Positions 1-9,783 are shown, numbered from the stretch's first letter. The stretch: DNA of 64,000 nt from HIMB11 sp965657135 (GCA_965657135.1 CBFHNF010000014.1:1-64000), one strand, 5' to 3'. Numbers and translations are program-made. The notes: generated by a model from the sequence alone, not told the origin.

Positions 1-81
1 AACCCTCGGAACCGAAATGGCAAACAAAATCCTGAAATCAACTCCAAATAACTTCTTCGTTTGGAAAAATTAGGGCAACCG

Positions 82-882
82 TTAATGAGCCGGCGCGCTG
101 ACCGCGTCAATCAATCCTCGCCCACCATCAACAGTAACGACCTGCCCCGTAACAAAACGGGAGGCATCAGATGCAAGGTAATGTACTGTTTCCACAATTT
201 CATTTGCTGATGCGATCCAACCAACGGGTGTATGCTCTTCGATATTTTTGCGCATGTCAGGATTTTCCTTGAGTGCTGCCTGCAAACTAGCCGACATCAA
301 CGAAGCAAAGGCGACAGCGTTTACGCGTATCCCACTGGGCGCATATGCAACTGCGAGCGATCGCGTCATCTGATCCAGCGCAGCTGTGGAAACAGAATAA
401 CCCAGCAGCTCGGGCTGCGCACGTTGCGCGGCAAGCGAACTTAGGTTCACAATTGTTCCAATGCATTCGTCCTCACGCATCTCGGTCTGTTGTTTCATGC
501 GTTTGGCAACCGCTTGTGAGAGGCGCAAAGATGTTAACACATTTTGTTCGAATAATATTTCGATGCTGTCATCTTTGTGATCAAATGCGTCCGTCGACGT
601 CACCTGGCGCGATGCATTCACCAAAATATCAATGTGATCAAATGCATCCACAGTCGCCGACAATAAATTTGCAATTGTAAGACGCTCGCGCAAATCCCCC
701 GCAAAGTAAGCAACATTTTCGTGTTCTGCGATATCCGAAAGCTCTTTTTTCAGACGTTTTTCATCCATGTCCGCAAACACAACATTCGCGCCATTTTCGA
801 CAAAATGCCGAGCAATCGCAAGGCCGATCCCGTTTGCCGCACCAGTTACGATTGCTGTTTTACCATCAATAGAAAAACTCAT
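82..882 (-). CDS. SDR-family protein with atypical active site
   Basis: 266-residue Rossmann-fold protein of the short-chain dehydrogenase/reductase superfamily. The nucleotide-binding TGxxxGxG motif is at residues 13-20, the family's NNAG is altered to NAS at 89-91, and the catalytic serine is in SS at 148-149. Tyr162 is present, but the residue four positions later is Thr166 instead of the lysine of the usual YxxxK motif. The C-terminal GQVVTVDGG stretch is typical of the family. The protein may therefore be a weak or non-catalytic SDR, or use a different mechanism; the substrate is unknown. It lies 26 bp downstream of the methyltransferase on the same strand and may be co-transcribed. Family is certain; function is not. 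Confidence 0.9.
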   Translation of the reverse strand: MSFSIDGKTAIVTGAANGIGLAIARHFVENGANVVFADMDEKRLKKELSDIAEHENVAYFAGDLRERLTIANLLSATVDAFDHIDILVNASRQVTSTDAFDHKDDSIEILFEQNVLTSLRLSQAVAKRMKQQTEMREDECIGTIVNLSSLAAQRAQPELLGYSVSTAALDQMTRSLAVAYAPSGIRVNAVAFASLMSASLQAALKENPDMRKNIEEHTPVGWIASANEIVETVHYLASDASRFVTGQVVTVDGGRGLIDAVSAPAH

Positions 883-908
883 GAAACACTCCTATCGGTG
901 CATAAATT

Positions 909-1895
909 CTAGGCACGGCTGTGTTGGCTTAGTTTTGCTCGAGATGCATACAAAACTTTGAACCGATTGTCTTTGGTTACTTCGCTTACCTGATGAAACA
1001 AATCGTTCAAGGTTTTTTCATAGGGTAGATGACGGTTAGCCACGAGATAGCATTCACCGCGATCTACCAAAGAACGTGCTGCCGTTTTAATGAACTCAAT
1101 ACCAATTCCAGGATCAGCCTTGCCGAAATGGTGGAAAGGCGGACTCATGACGATGGCGTCGACGGGAATTTTTGGGGTCCAGGTAGTTGCGTCACCCCAT
1201 ACAAATTCGACTTTGGATGAATTCACATTGTGCTTTGCCATTTCAATGGCGCGGTGATCTGCCTCGACTGCGATCACGTGATTGGTTGGCATTTGCACAA
1301 GTCTACGCGTGAGATATCCCCAACCAGCTCCGAGATCCACAACATTTCCACTCAACTCGGGCAGGACTGAAGATAGCAACTGAGATGCAGGATCAATCGA
1401 CTCTGCCGAAAAAACACCTGCACAGGTAAAAAAACCGTCTTCTATCAATTTTGGAGTATCAACATAATCTTTCAGTACAGCTTCACTTTGTCCCCAAGCG
1501 ATTTTGCCATGGGCCTTTGAAACAGTAGCGTCAAGATTTAGTTTCTTTTTCAAATCCTTCAAAATTGAATCGATTCCTGAATCCTTTTGACCATCAACAA
1601 CGACCAGCCCTCCATTCGTACACTTTTGGGCCATCGCGATCATATGTTTTGATAAGGCTTTGGACTTGGATAGTAGAACAACTGCGACGTCGCATTCGAG
1701 CGGGGGCGACTGAACAACATCATATCCTTCAGCTAAAAGCGATTGAACCGATGGTGCAAAGGTTTGATAGATAACAGGTGACAAGTGTTTTATCGCCGCG
1801 ATTTGGTGCGGTGATTCTGCATTGAAAACCACCCATCTACGTTCAATGAAATGAGAAAATTCATCTGCGATATGTTGGAAACGTGTGGAAAACAC
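909..1895 (-). CDS. class I SAM-dependent methyltransferase, RsmC-like
   Basis: 328 residues with the two-part layout of RsmC/RlmG rRNA guanine-N2 methyltransferases: a degenerate N-terminal half and a catalytic C-terminal Rossmann domain. The SAM-binding motif VVDLGAGWGYL lies near residue 190, and the catalytic NPPF-type motif appears as MSPPFHHFG near residue 250, followed by an ANRHLPYE stretch typical of RsmC. The predicted role is methylation of a guanine in ribosomal RNA; the exact position cannot be told from sequence. It sits 11 bp downstream of clpS on the same strand. Replacement of the Asn of NPPF by Ser is a mild deviation from the textbook motif. Confidence 0.85.
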   Translation of the reverse strand: MFSTRFQHIADEFSHFIERRWVVFNAESPHQIAAIKHLSPVIYQTFAPSVQSLLAEGYDVVQSPPLECDVAVVLLSKSKALSKHMIAMAQKCTNGGLVVVDGQKDSGIDSILKDLKKKLNLDATVSKAHGKIAWGQSEAVLKDYVDTPKLIEDGFFTCAGVFSAESIDPASQLLSSVLPELSGNVVDLGAGWGYLTRRLVQMPTNHVIAVEADHRAIEMAKHNVNSSKVEFVWGDATTWTPKIPVDAIVMSPPFHHFGKADPGIGIEFIKTAARSLVDRGECYLVANRHLPYEKTLNDLFHQVSEVTKDNRFKVLYASRAKLSQHSRA

Positions 1896-1906
1896 TCACA
1901 ACCCAA

Positions 1907-2248
1907 CTATTCTTTTTCCATGGTACATTGCAAAGGATGCTGATGCCGACGCGCGTAATCCATCACTTGTGTAACCTTAGTTTCAGCAATTTCGTGACTA
2001 AACACACCCACGACAGCAACACCTTTTTTATGAACTGTAAGCATTATTTCGAATGCCTGCGCATGGTTCAGGCCAAAAAATCGTTCAAGCACAATGACAA
2101 CAAATTCCATTGGCGTGTAATCGTCATTCAACAACAGCACTTTGTACAATGGGGGACGTTTTGTCTTTGTCTTGGTTTTGACCAAGACATCTGCGTCACC
2201 TTCACCATTTTTGTCATCACTTAATTTTTGTGAATATAGATCAAACAA
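1907..2248 (-). CDS. clpS: ATP-dependent Clp protease adaptor ClpS
   Basis: 113-residue adaptor that delivers N-degron substrates to ClpAP. The core matches ClpS well: YKVLLLNDDYTPMEFVV for the substrate-binding pocket region, then the HxxG-type VHKKGVAVVG segment. A charged, lysine-rich N-terminal tail precedes the core, as in other ClpS proteins. No ATG gives a full-length protein: an in-frame TGA lies shortly upstream, and the only suitable start is TTG at 2248, preceded by AGGG eight bases upstream. Use of a rare start codon may keep the level low. clpA is not in the window. Confidence 0.92.
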   Translation of the reverse strand: MFDLYSQKLSDDKNGEGDADVLVKTKTKTKRPPLYKVLLLNDDYTPMEFVVIVLERFFGLNHAQAFEIMLTVHKKGVAVVGVFSHEIAETKVTQVMDYARRHQHPLQCTMEKE

Positions 2249-2568
2249 AATTACAGCCCTGATTCAAGTTATGCCAAGGCTTGTATATAGGTCAGTCAAC
2301 ACAAAGTAAAAGTGATAGTATGCCGATAAACCGATGAATGGTTGGTTCCGTTTATTGGCATATCAATTTTCTTTGCAGCCAGACTACCTTAATTCGACTT
2401 ATAAAGACGCAATTGTGGTTTTTTCAAAAACCTACCCCAATATATGGGGGCTTCTATCCTAATTTTCCAAAAAACGTTTGAATCATAGTACTTTATCGAT
2501 CGAACTAAATGTGTTAAACACGACGTAAGCGTCAAAATAGACGCATGAGGCAGTAAAGGAAATCTATC
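2249..2568. other. 320-bp divergent spacer, clpS / D,D-carboxypeptidase
   Basis: No supported gene. It must hold the two divergent promoters. Visible structure includes CCCC-AATATAT-GGGG near 2434-2450, the odd palindrome GTGTTAAACAC at 2511-2521, and GACG-TAAG-CGTC just after it. I could not assign a factor to these. Confidence 0.5.
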
Positions 2569-3969
2569 GTGTTCAGACGGCTGACATCGTCGGGCTTGGT
2601 TGTGGTGCGTATATTAACCACACTGTTCGCAACAATATTTGCATTCCAATCAGCGACAGCGGCGCCTTACGCCGCAATGGTGATGGATGCGCGCAGTGGA
2701 AAGGTTTTGCATGCAGAGAATGCAGACACACGGTTGCACCCAGCTTCTTTAACCAAGATGATGACACTTTATGTGGTGTTCGAAGCGGTTGAGAACGGCG
2801 AAATCACATTAGATACAAAGGTACGTATCTCTAAAAAGGCAGCGTCAGAACCGCCATCTAAACTTGGTCTGCGTTCTGGGCAACGCATCAAACTTCGTTA
2901 CCTAATACGTGCAGCGGCAGTAAAATCCGCAAATGACGCAGCCACTGCCTTAGGAGAGGCAATTGAGGGATCAGAAGCTGCATTCGCAAGACGGATGAAC
3001 CGTACGGCTAAGGCGCTTGGAATGGAACGCACAACGTTTAAAAATGCGCATGGCCTGACCGAAAAAGGGCATTTGTCGACTGCGCGCGATATGACCATTC
3101 TGGGACGTCACCTATTTTTTGACTATCCAGATTACTATAATTTGTTTTCTCGTATCAGCACACACGCAGGATTGCGTGAGGTTGCAAACACGAATCGTCG
3201 CTTTCTGGGGAATTATAAGGGAGCCGACGGGATCAAAACTGGGTATACGCGCGCCGCTGGGTTCAATTTGGTTGCATCGGCAGAGCGCGGTCAGGAACGT
3301 ATCATTACCACTGTTTTTGGCGGTCGCTCAACGGCCACACGCAATAAACGTGTCGCACAATTAATGGATAAAGGTTTTAAATTAGCGCCAAGTCGCGTTG
3401 CCATCCAAAAACCTGCGCGCCCTGATTATTCTATCACATCCACGGATACTGGATCACGATTGGCGGGCAAAACGGTACGTGTAAAAACAAACCGTCCCTT
3501 CAGCCCACGCCCAAAGTTGCGCAGCGATACAACCATATTTGTGGCCAGCACCGATTTAAAAAGTGGAATCGAAATCGCACTTAGCCAGGCCCAAGGCGTT
3601 CGGATAACCAGCCCTAAACAGTCCGACACTCAGGCAAAGCCAATCTCTGTCAACATCGCCAAAATTGATACGACGAGCGCGATTGCCGAGAGCCTGGGGC
3701 CAACCATCGTGAGTAGATTATCAACATCGAACGGTGGGCATTGGGGTATCAAGGTCGGACGATTTAACACGCGATACGCCGCGGAAAAAATGCTATTGCA
3801 AACGGCCCTTGCCGAGATTGAAGCGTTGGATGGATCGCTACGTAAAGTTCAAAAAAACAGGTTGGGATTTGACGCCACTTTTTTGGGCCTAAGTGAATCC
3901 CGTGCATTGCAAGCATGCACGCGCTTAAGCGCGAGAAACATTGAATGTGCCACGATTTCACCGGGGTGA
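2569..3969 (+). CDS. D-alanyl-D-alanine carboxypeptidase with SPOR domain
   Basis: 466-residue secreted penicillin-binding protein (peptidase S11, DacA/DacC type) that removes the terminal D-alanine from peptidoglycan pentapeptides in the periplasm. A signal peptide with cleavage near residue 31 is followed by the three active-site motifs: SLTK (Ser60-Lys63), SAN (120-122) and KTG (223-225). After a long linker, residues about 385-466 form a SPOR domain, which binds denuded septal glycan and would direct the enzyme to the division site. The amphipathic C-terminal membrane anchor of DacA is absent; SPOR takes its place. The first ATG follows AAGGAAAT. It is monocistronic, convergent with yejF. 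Confidence 0.93.
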   Translation: MFRRLTSSGLVVVRILTTLFATIFAFQSATAAPYAAMVMDARSGKVLHAENADTRLHPASLTKMMTLYVVFEAVENGEITLDTKVRISKKAASEPPSKLGLRSGQRIKLRYLIRAAAVKSANDAATALGEAIEGSEAAFARRMNRTAKALGMERTTFKNAHGLTEKGHLSTARDMTILGRHLFFDYPDYYNLFSRISTHAGLREVANTNRRFLGNYKGADGIKTGYTRAAGFNLVASAERGQERIITTVFGGRSTATRNKRVAQLMDKGFKLAPSRVAIQKPARPDYSITSTDTGSRLAGKTVRVKTNRPFSPRPKLRSDTTIFVASTDLKSGIEIALSQAQGVRITSPKQSDTQAKPISVNIAKIDTTSAIAESLGPTIVSRLSTSNGGHWGIKVGRFNTRYAAEKMLLQTALAEIEALDGSLRKVQKNRLGFDATFLGLSESRALQACTRLSARNIECATISPG

Positions 3970-4006
3970 ATTCGCCGTTGCAATTTACACGTGAAAAGCT
4001 GACAAT

Positions 4007-5590
4007 TTAAATCATCGCAGCGTCGACCAGCGATTTGGTGTAATCCGTTTTTGGATTTGTGAATATCTGTTCTGCATCACCTTCTTCGATGATGTCTCCC
4101 CGCTTCATCACCATCACACGATGAGACATTGCGCGCACAACCTTTAAATCGTGACTAATAAAAATATAAGCTAATCCATATCGCCGCTGAAGATCACGAA
4201 GCAAATCCACAATTTGCACTTGAACCGTCATGTCCAAGGCAGAGGTTGGTTCATCTAAAATCACCAATTTGGGCCGGAGAACCATAGCACGCGCAATCGC
4301 GATACGCTGACGTTGCCCCCCGGAAAATTCATGTGGATACCGGTGCATCATATTTGGATCTAAACCGACCTCGGCCATGATATCTCGTACCTTTTTCTCA
4401 ATCACAGCCTCATTACCAATGCGGTGTACCCGAAGGCCTTCGGCGATGACTTGGGCGCACGTCATCCGAGGCGAAAGCGAGCCATAGGGATCCTGAAACA
4501 CAATTTGCATTTCTTGGCGCAAATTACGCAAGTCGCGCTTGGTTAGACCAGATAATAATTGGCCATCAAAAACGGCCTCACCTGTAAACGAAATCAAACG
4601 CATCAATGCCATCGCAATTGTGGACTTTCCAGACCCGCTTTCTCCCACGATCCCTAGTGTTTCACCCACCCGCAGTTCGAAATTTGCATTATTCACCGCT
4701 TTGACATATCCGACTGTTCGACGCAGTAAACCACGTTGGATTGGGAACCAAATACGCATATCTTTGGCTTTGGCAACAATCGGTGCTGATTGCGATACCT
4801 TGTCGGGTGTGCCAATCGAGTGCGCCGACAATAGCTTTTGCGTATAAGGATGTTTTGGTGCGTTAAACACCTGTTCAACACGGTCGTGTTCCAAGATCTC
4901 GCCATCTTTCATGACATAAACACGATCCGCGATTTTGCGCACGACGGCCAAGTCATGGGTTATGAACAGCATGGCCATATTTTCTTTTTCTTTTAGATCT
5001 CGCAGCAATTCTAATATCTGGGCTTGAATTGTAACATCCAATGCGGTCGTAGGTTCGTCAGCGATCAACAGCTTTGGACCGTTCGCCAATGCCATAGCAA
5101 TCATAACGCGTTGTCGTTGACCGCCAGAGAGTTGGTGAGGGTAATCAGATAATCGTGTTTCTGCGTCTTGAATACCGACACGAGTTAACAATTCCAGCAC
5201 ACGCACGCGCGCCGCCGATCCGGTCACACCTTGATGAAGCTCAAGCGACTCACGCAACTGCTTTTCGATCGTGTGCAAGGGATTCAAAGATGTCATTGGT
5301 TCCTGAAAAATGAAACTGACTTCGTTCCCGCGCAACCGCCTCAAGGATTGTTCGTCATATCCAGAAATATCTTGGCCGCCATATTGTGTCTTACCAGTGA
5401 CCTCTGCATTAATGCCAAGAAGCTTCATCGCGCTTAAAGCCGTCACAGATTTACCAGATCCACTTTCCCCAACCAGTGCAACAACCTCGCCCGGGCTAAT
5501 GTGATAATCCACGCCATTGACAACTGTGATAGAGCGGCCTTCTTGATGAAAAGATATCTTTAGATTTTCGACTGAAAGTACCGGGGTCAT
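4007..5590 (-). CDS. yejF: peptide ABC importer, duplicated ATP-binding subunit YejF
   Basis: 527 residues containing two complete ABC ATPase domains in one chain. The first has Walker A GESGSGKS at 41-48 and signature LSGGQRQR at 154-161; the second has GESGSGKS at 316-323 and FSGGQRQR at 422-429. Each is followed by an oligopeptide-transporter C-terminal extension (PYTQKLL, DYTKSLV). It powers uptake through YejB/YejE of peptides delivered by YejA, as in the E. coli microcin C/oligopeptide system. Its ATG overlaps the yejE stop by 4 bp, showing translational coupling. The natural substrate here is unknown, presumably oligopeptides. Confidence 0.95.
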   Translation of the reverse strand: MTPVLSVENLKISFHQEGRSITVVNGVDYHISPGEVVALVGESGSGKSVTALSAMKLLGINAEVTGKTQYGGQDISGYDEQSLRRLRGNEVSFIFQEPMTSLNPLHTIEKQLRESLELHQGVTGSAARVRVLELLTRVGIQDAETRLSDYPHQLSGGQRQRVMIAMALANGPKLLIADEPTTALDVTIQAQILELLRDLKEKENMAMLFITHDLAVVRKIADRVYVMKDGEILEHDRVEQVFNAPKHPYTQKLLSAHSIGTPDKVSQSAPIVAKAKDMRIWFPIQRGLLRRTVGYVKAVNNANFELRVGETLGIVGESGSGKSTIAMALMRLISFTGEAVFDGQLLSGLTKRDLRNLRQEMQIVFQDPYGSLSPRMTCAQVIAEGLRVHRIGNEAVIEKKVRDIMAEVGLDPNMMHRYPHEFSGGQRQRIAIARAMVLRPKLVILDEPTSALDMTVQVQIVDLLRDLQRRYGLAYIFISHDLKVVRAMSHRVMVMKRGDIIEEGDAEQIFTNPKTDYTKSLVDAAMI

Positions 5591-6696
5591 TTGAAGGTCT
5601 TTCTTGGGTCAAAGGCATCGCGCACACCCTCAAATATAAACACTAACAAGGCCAGCATGATCGCAAAGGTGAAAAAGGCTGTAAAACCCAACCAAGGTGC
5701 CTGTAAGTTTTGTTTCGCCTGCAATGTCAACTCGCCCAAGGACGGTGCCGTGGTCGGCAGGCCAAAACCTAAGAAATCCAAACTTGCCAATCCCGCGATA
5801 GTGCCTGTCACGATAAAGGGCAGCATGGTCAATGTCGCAACCATTGCATTGGGTAACATGTGACGGAACATAATCGTCCAATCACTCACACCCAATGCAC
5901 GGGCAGCGCGCACATATTCCAAATTGCGCGCGCGCAAAAATTCGGCGCGAACCACACCGACAAGCCCTGTCCAACCGAACAAAATCAACAAAAATACCAG
6001 CAGCCAAAAACTACGTCCAAGAATCGCAAACATAATAATAATGACGTATAACGAGGGAACGGCCCCCCAAATCTCAATGACCCGCTGTAGGATAAGGTCC
6101 GTCAATCCACCAAAAAACCCTTGGATTGCGCCCATGATGATTCCGATGATGCTCGATAAGGTCGTGACCAAAATAGTGAACAAGATTGACAGTCGAAAGC
6201 CATAAATCACACGGGCCAGAACGTCCCTTTTCGTGTCGTCTGTTCCAAGCAGATTTTGGGAATTTGGTGGTAAAGGGGCCGCACCCGGTCGATCAACTGG
6301 GGTGTTGTATGAGTATGGAATGAGTGGCCAAACCAACCATCCCTGTTCAAAATCAGCACCCGAATAAGTACCTGCATCAATTTCCACCATCAATTCGTCG
6401 GGAACGTCGAAACAATCATCAGCCCCACCCGTTTTGATCAAACACTGCACCTCAGGGTCGCGGTATACTGCTTCTGTTTTGAAGTCTCCTCCAAAACGTG
6501 TTTCTGGATAAAAATTGAAAATTGGGGTAAAATATTCACCGCGATACTTTACCAATATCGGTTTATCATTTGCGATGAATTCGGCGCAAAGGGAAACACC
6601 AAACAAAACCGAAAATATTATCAACGACCAATACGCGCGACCGTTTGCGCGAAAATTTTTCCATCGGCGCTGATTTAGGGGCGAAAGCTTCATCAT
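5587..6696 (-). CDS. yejE: peptide ABC importer permease YejE
   Basis: 369-residue inner-membrane permease of the OppC/DppC type. An N-terminal membrane segment (about 23-43) is followed by the large periplasmic insert characteristic of YejE, holding four acidic/cysteine-containing strands up to about residue 150. Five further membrane segments follow, and the cytoplasmic EAA loop is seen as EYVRAARALGVSDW. It pairs with YejB to form the channel. The stop overlaps the yejF start and the start overlaps the yejB stop by 4 bp, so yejB-yejE-yejF are tightly coupled. A second ATG three bases inside is an equally possible start. Confidence 0.95.
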   Translation of the reverse strand: MMKLSPLNQRRWKNFRANGRAYWSLIIFSVLFGVSLCAEFIANDKPILVKYRGEYFTPIFNFYPETRFGGDFKTEAVYRDPEVQCLIKTGGADDCFDVPDELMVEIDAGTYSGADFEQGWLVWPLIPYSYNTPVDRPGAAPLPPNSQNLLGTDDTKRDVLARVIYGFRLSILFTILVTTLSSIIGIIMGAIQGFFGGLTDLILQRVIEIWGAVPSLYVIIIMFAILGRSFWLLVFLLILFGWTGLVGVVRAEFLRARNLEYVRAARALGVSDWTIMFRHMLPNAMVATLTMLPFIVTGTIAGLASLDFLGFGLPTTAPSLGELTLQAKQNLQAPWLGFTAFFTFAIMLALLVFIFEGVRDAFDPRKTFK

Positions 6697-7775
6697 CCTT
6701 CACGCCCCTCAAAATCAATTCTTGGGTCAACGAACACATACATCAAATCAGACAAAATACCAATCACGAGCCCCATCAAACCAAAGATAAATAAAGTCCC
6801 AAAGATCACTGGATAATCCCGTGCAACAGCCGCTTCAAATCCCAATCGACCCAGACCATCTAGCGAGAATATCGTTTCGATAATCAAGCTTGATCCAAAA
6901 AAAACTCCTACAAAGACAGCAGGAAAGCCAGCGATTACAATCAACATTGCGTTGCGAAAAATATGTCCGTAGAGCACACGCGCCTCACTTAGACCTTTGG
7001 CCTTTGCGGTCATAACGTATTGCTTCTGGATTTCGTCCAAAAAGCTATTTTTGGTAAGCAAGGTCAAAGTAGCGAAGCCAGAAATGGTTGACGCGATCAC
7101 CGGCAAAGTGATGTGCCAGAAATAATCTGCAACCTTTCCCAATAAAGACAGGTCAGCAAAATTATCTGAATAAAGACCGCGAAGTGGAAAAATTTGATAA
7201 TATGATCCGCCCGCGAAGAGCACCAATAGAATAATCGCAAATAAGAATCCAGGTATCGCATAGGCCATAATTATAATGCCGCTTGTCCATGTATCAAAGC
7301 GGGAACCATCGTTTACGGCCTTGCGAATACCCAGTGGGATTGAAACAAGATAGGCGATTAAAGTCGACCACAAGCCCAACGAAATTGAAACAGGCATTTT
7401 TTCCAGAACCAGGTCTATGACGCTGATCGAACGGAAATAGCTTTCTCCGAAATCCAATCGGATATAGTTCCACATCATATTCAAAAAGCGGGTCAAAGGC
7501 GGTTTATCAAAACCAAACTCTTTTTCAAGTTCCGCAATAAATTCAGGCGGTAGACCTCTTGCTCCGACATAATCTGTGTTGCCAGATGTGTTGGCTGACG
7601 TTTCGGATCCACCACCCGAAATTGCCTCAAACACGTCACCCTCGCCTTCCAAGTTTGCCAATATTTGTTCTATTGGTCCACCTGGGACGAATTGAACCAA
7701 GGCAAAGTTAATCACCATGATCCCCAAAAGTGTGGGAATAACCAAGAGTAGCCGACGTAGGATGTAAGCTCCCAT
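6693..7775 (-). CDS. yejB: peptide ABC importer permease YejB
   Basis: 360-residue inner-membrane permease of the OppB/DppB type. It begins with the usual MGAYILRRLLLVIPTLLGI first helix, has a long periplasmic loop rich in Gly/Ser/Glu (about residues 40-75), and then five or so membrane helices with an EAA loop at QYVMTAKAKGLSEARV. It forms the translocation pore with YejE. It starts 4 bp after the yejA stop and overlaps yejE. The Gly/Ser/Asn-rich insert around residues 50-70 is longer than in E. coli YejB. Confidence 0.95.
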   Translation of the reverse strand: MGAYILRRLLLVIPTLLGIMVINFALVQFVPGGPIEQILANLEGEGDVFEAISGGGSETSANTSGNTDYVGARGLPPEFIAELEKEFGFDKPPLTRFLNMMWNYIRLDFGESYFRSISVIDLVLEKMPVSISLGLWSTLIAYLVSIPLGIRKAVNDGSRFDTWTSGIIIMAYAIPGFLFAIILLVLFAGGSYYQIFPLRGLYSDNFADLSLLGKVADYFWHITLPVIASTISGFATLTLLTKNSFLDEIQKQYVMTAKAKGLSEARVLYGHIFRNAMLIVIAGFPAVFVGVFFGSSLIIETIFSLDGLGRLGFEAAVARDYPVIFGTLFIFGLMGLVIGILSDLMYVFVDPRIDFEGREG

Positions 7776-7779
7776 TTGG

Positions 7780-9675
7780 TTACCTCAGGACACCCTTAGC
7801 CTTTAGATCAGCCGCCTTGTTTGCATTAAACCACCAAAAATCTAAGTTCCCCAGTGCAAACGGTGGCAGTGCTTCAGGATGTTCGTATATATCCCAATAT
7901 GCAACGCGGTATGTGTTGTTAAACCATTGTGGTACCCAAAAATAATACGCTCGCAATGTGCGGTCTAATGCCTTTACGGCGGTCGCAAGCTCCGCCTTGT
8001 TTTGGGCATTTACAACATGGTCGATTAGGGCATCAACAGCTTCTGATTTTAAACCCATTGAATTAAAAACAGATTGGTCTGCTGTTTCTGACCCAAAGTA
8101 TTGCTTCAATCCCGATGAAGGTTCCAGCGACATTGGGAATTGATCGACCATCATATCAAAATCATAATTGCGCGATCGATCTGTCATTTGCGCTGGATCG
8201 ATCCGCGAATATACGGCGTCGATCCCCGCCGCCTTTAGGTTGTCGATAAATGGCAAATGTACGCGATCAAATGTGGGACTATCCTCGATCACTTCTATCA
8301 TCAGTGTTTCACCCTCGGCATTTCTGCGCAGTCCATCATCGCCTACGCTCCAACCTGCTGCGTCCAAAAGCGCGCTGGCTTTGCGTAAATTTTTCCGATC
8401 CAGTGGGCGATTTCCGGATACAGGCGCCATAACTGCCTCAGCACCAATCACCCCTTCAGGCAAAAGATCAGCAATCGGCTTTAACAGTTCCAATTCAGCT
8501 TCTGTTGGAACGCCCACCGCGGCAAGGTCGCTGTTTTCCCAAAACGAGTTGATCCGCGCATATTGGCCATAGAACAGTGATTCATTTGACCATTCGAAAT
8601 TAAACAGAAGCCCAATCGCCTGCCGCACGCGAATATCACTGAATTTGTCGCGGCGTAAGTTCATCACATAGCTTTGGCCAGTCGCCATTCCACCATCAGG
8701 TAGCAGTGTTTTCACCACATGACCCTCATTCAGGGCAGGAAAATCATATGCAGTTGCCCATGATTTTGATGAATTTTCTTGTCTAAATGTGTAAGCGCCA
8801 GATTTGAAACCCTCAAACGCAGCATTTGAATCCGCGAAATATTCTATTCTGATCGTATCAAAATTCCCGCGACCTTTGTTGAATGGCAGGTCCTTGCCCC
8901 AATAATCCGGGTTCCGTCGGTACGTGATACGTTTATTAATATCGTAACTGTCTAGCACATATGGGCCCGATCCAATCGCGGGCTCAATCCGTGATTCATC
9001 TAACTTCGCATCGGTTTTTTCAAACCAAGCTTTGCTTTTTACCGGCAATCCACCGACAATAGGAATTGCATCGCGGCGTGAGGCATCCTCTGCAAAGGAA
9101 TATTTGATGCGGTGCGGACCTTGGATTTCAACACCAGTGACGATCTGGCCTAAAATCGCACGATAGCTTGCCAAACCCTCATTCAAAAACAACTCATATG
9201 TAAACGCCACATCTTCCGATGTGACAGGTGAGCCATCAGAAAACCGTGCTTCGGGACGCAGGTTAAAAATGACCCAGGATTGATCATCTGGGTACTCTAA
9301 TGTTTCCGCCAACAATCCGTAAATTGTGCCGACTTCGTCTGATGTACCAGCTAATAGTGATTCGAATGGCGCGCTTGCCAGTGCACCTGCACGACCCTTG
9401 CGCGTGTATGGGTTAAAACTGTCAAATGTTCCCATCATCCAGATTGAAATCTCGCCGCCTTTTGGTGCATTGGGATTAACATAGTCAAGGTGCGCGTAAT
9501 CAGCGGGATATTTCAATTCACCAAAGAAATTGTATCCATGCGTTTTCGTAATACCCTCATCAGCACGCGCCGAAATCGCCCCAAATATTACGGCAAGTCC
9601 GATCGCCGAACCAATAACCATATTGCGCAAATTAACAGCATTAATTGCTTTCACCTGAGCCGTCGATTTAGTCAT
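7780..9675 (-). CDS. yejA: peptide ABC importer, periplasmic binding protein YejA
   Basis: 631-residue solute-binding protein of the DppA/OppA family 5, first gene of the yejABEF operon. A signal peptide covers roughly residues 1-38 (cleavage after SARA). The mature protein opens with a motif conserved in YejA (HGYNFFGELKYP) and PNAPKGGEI, with FNPYTRKG soon after. It should capture oligopeptides in the periplasm and hand them to YejBE. The start at 9675 follows GGGAGATAAGCT. The 130-bp spacer upstream must contain the operon promoter, downstream of the cytochrome gene's terminator. Confidence 0.95.
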   Translation of the reverse strand: MTKSTAQVKAINAVNLRNMVIGSAIGLAVIFGAISARADEGITKTHGYNFFGELKYPADYAHLDYVNPNAPKGGEISIWMMGTFDSFNPYTRKGRAGALASAPFESLLAGTSDEVGTIYGLLAETLEYPDDQSWVIFNLRPEARFSDGSPVTSEDVAFTYELFLNEGLASYRAILGQIVTGVEIQGPHRIKYSFAEDASRRDAIPIVGGLPVKSKAWFEKTDAKLDESRIEPAIGSGPYVLDSYDINKRITYRRNPDYWGKDLPFNKGRGNFDTIRIEYFADSNAAFEGFKSGAYTFRQENSSKSWATAYDFPALNEGHVVKTLLPDGGMATGQSYVMNLRRDKFSDIRVRQAIGLLFNFEWSNESLFYGQYARINSFWENSDLAAVGVPTEAELELLKPIADLLPEGVIGAEAVMAPVSGNRPLDRKNLRKASALLDAAGWSVGDDGLRRNAEGETLMIEVIEDSPTFDRVHLPFIDNLKAAGIDAVYSRIDPAQMTDRSRNYDFDMMVDQFPMSLEPSSGLKQYFGSETADQSVFNSMGLKSEAVDALIDHVVNAQNKAELATAVKALDRTLRAYYFWVPQWFNNTYRVAYWDIYEHPEALPPFALGNLDFWWFNANKAADLKAKGVLR

Positions 9676-9754
9676 AGCTTATCTCCCGTGTTGGACATAA
9701 GGCTAGGGCGTTCATTGGTCAGGTTCAATAGCGATAAAACATATGTGAACAAAA

Positions 9755-9783
9755 GAAAAAGCCGCGCAGGGGTGCACGGCTTT
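9755..9783 (-). terminator. intrinsic terminator of the cytochrome c gene
   Basis: Read on the minus strand: an 11-bp stem AAAGCCGTGCA / TGCGCGGCTTT with one mismatch and a 4-base loop, followed by TTTTTCTTTT. It lies 22 bp beyond the cytochrome stop and separates it from yejA. Confidence 0.85.

Noticed and set aside
2434..2450. CCCC-AATATAT-GGGG as a transcription terminator
   Set aside because: It stands between divergent genes, with only a 4-bp stem and no T-run.
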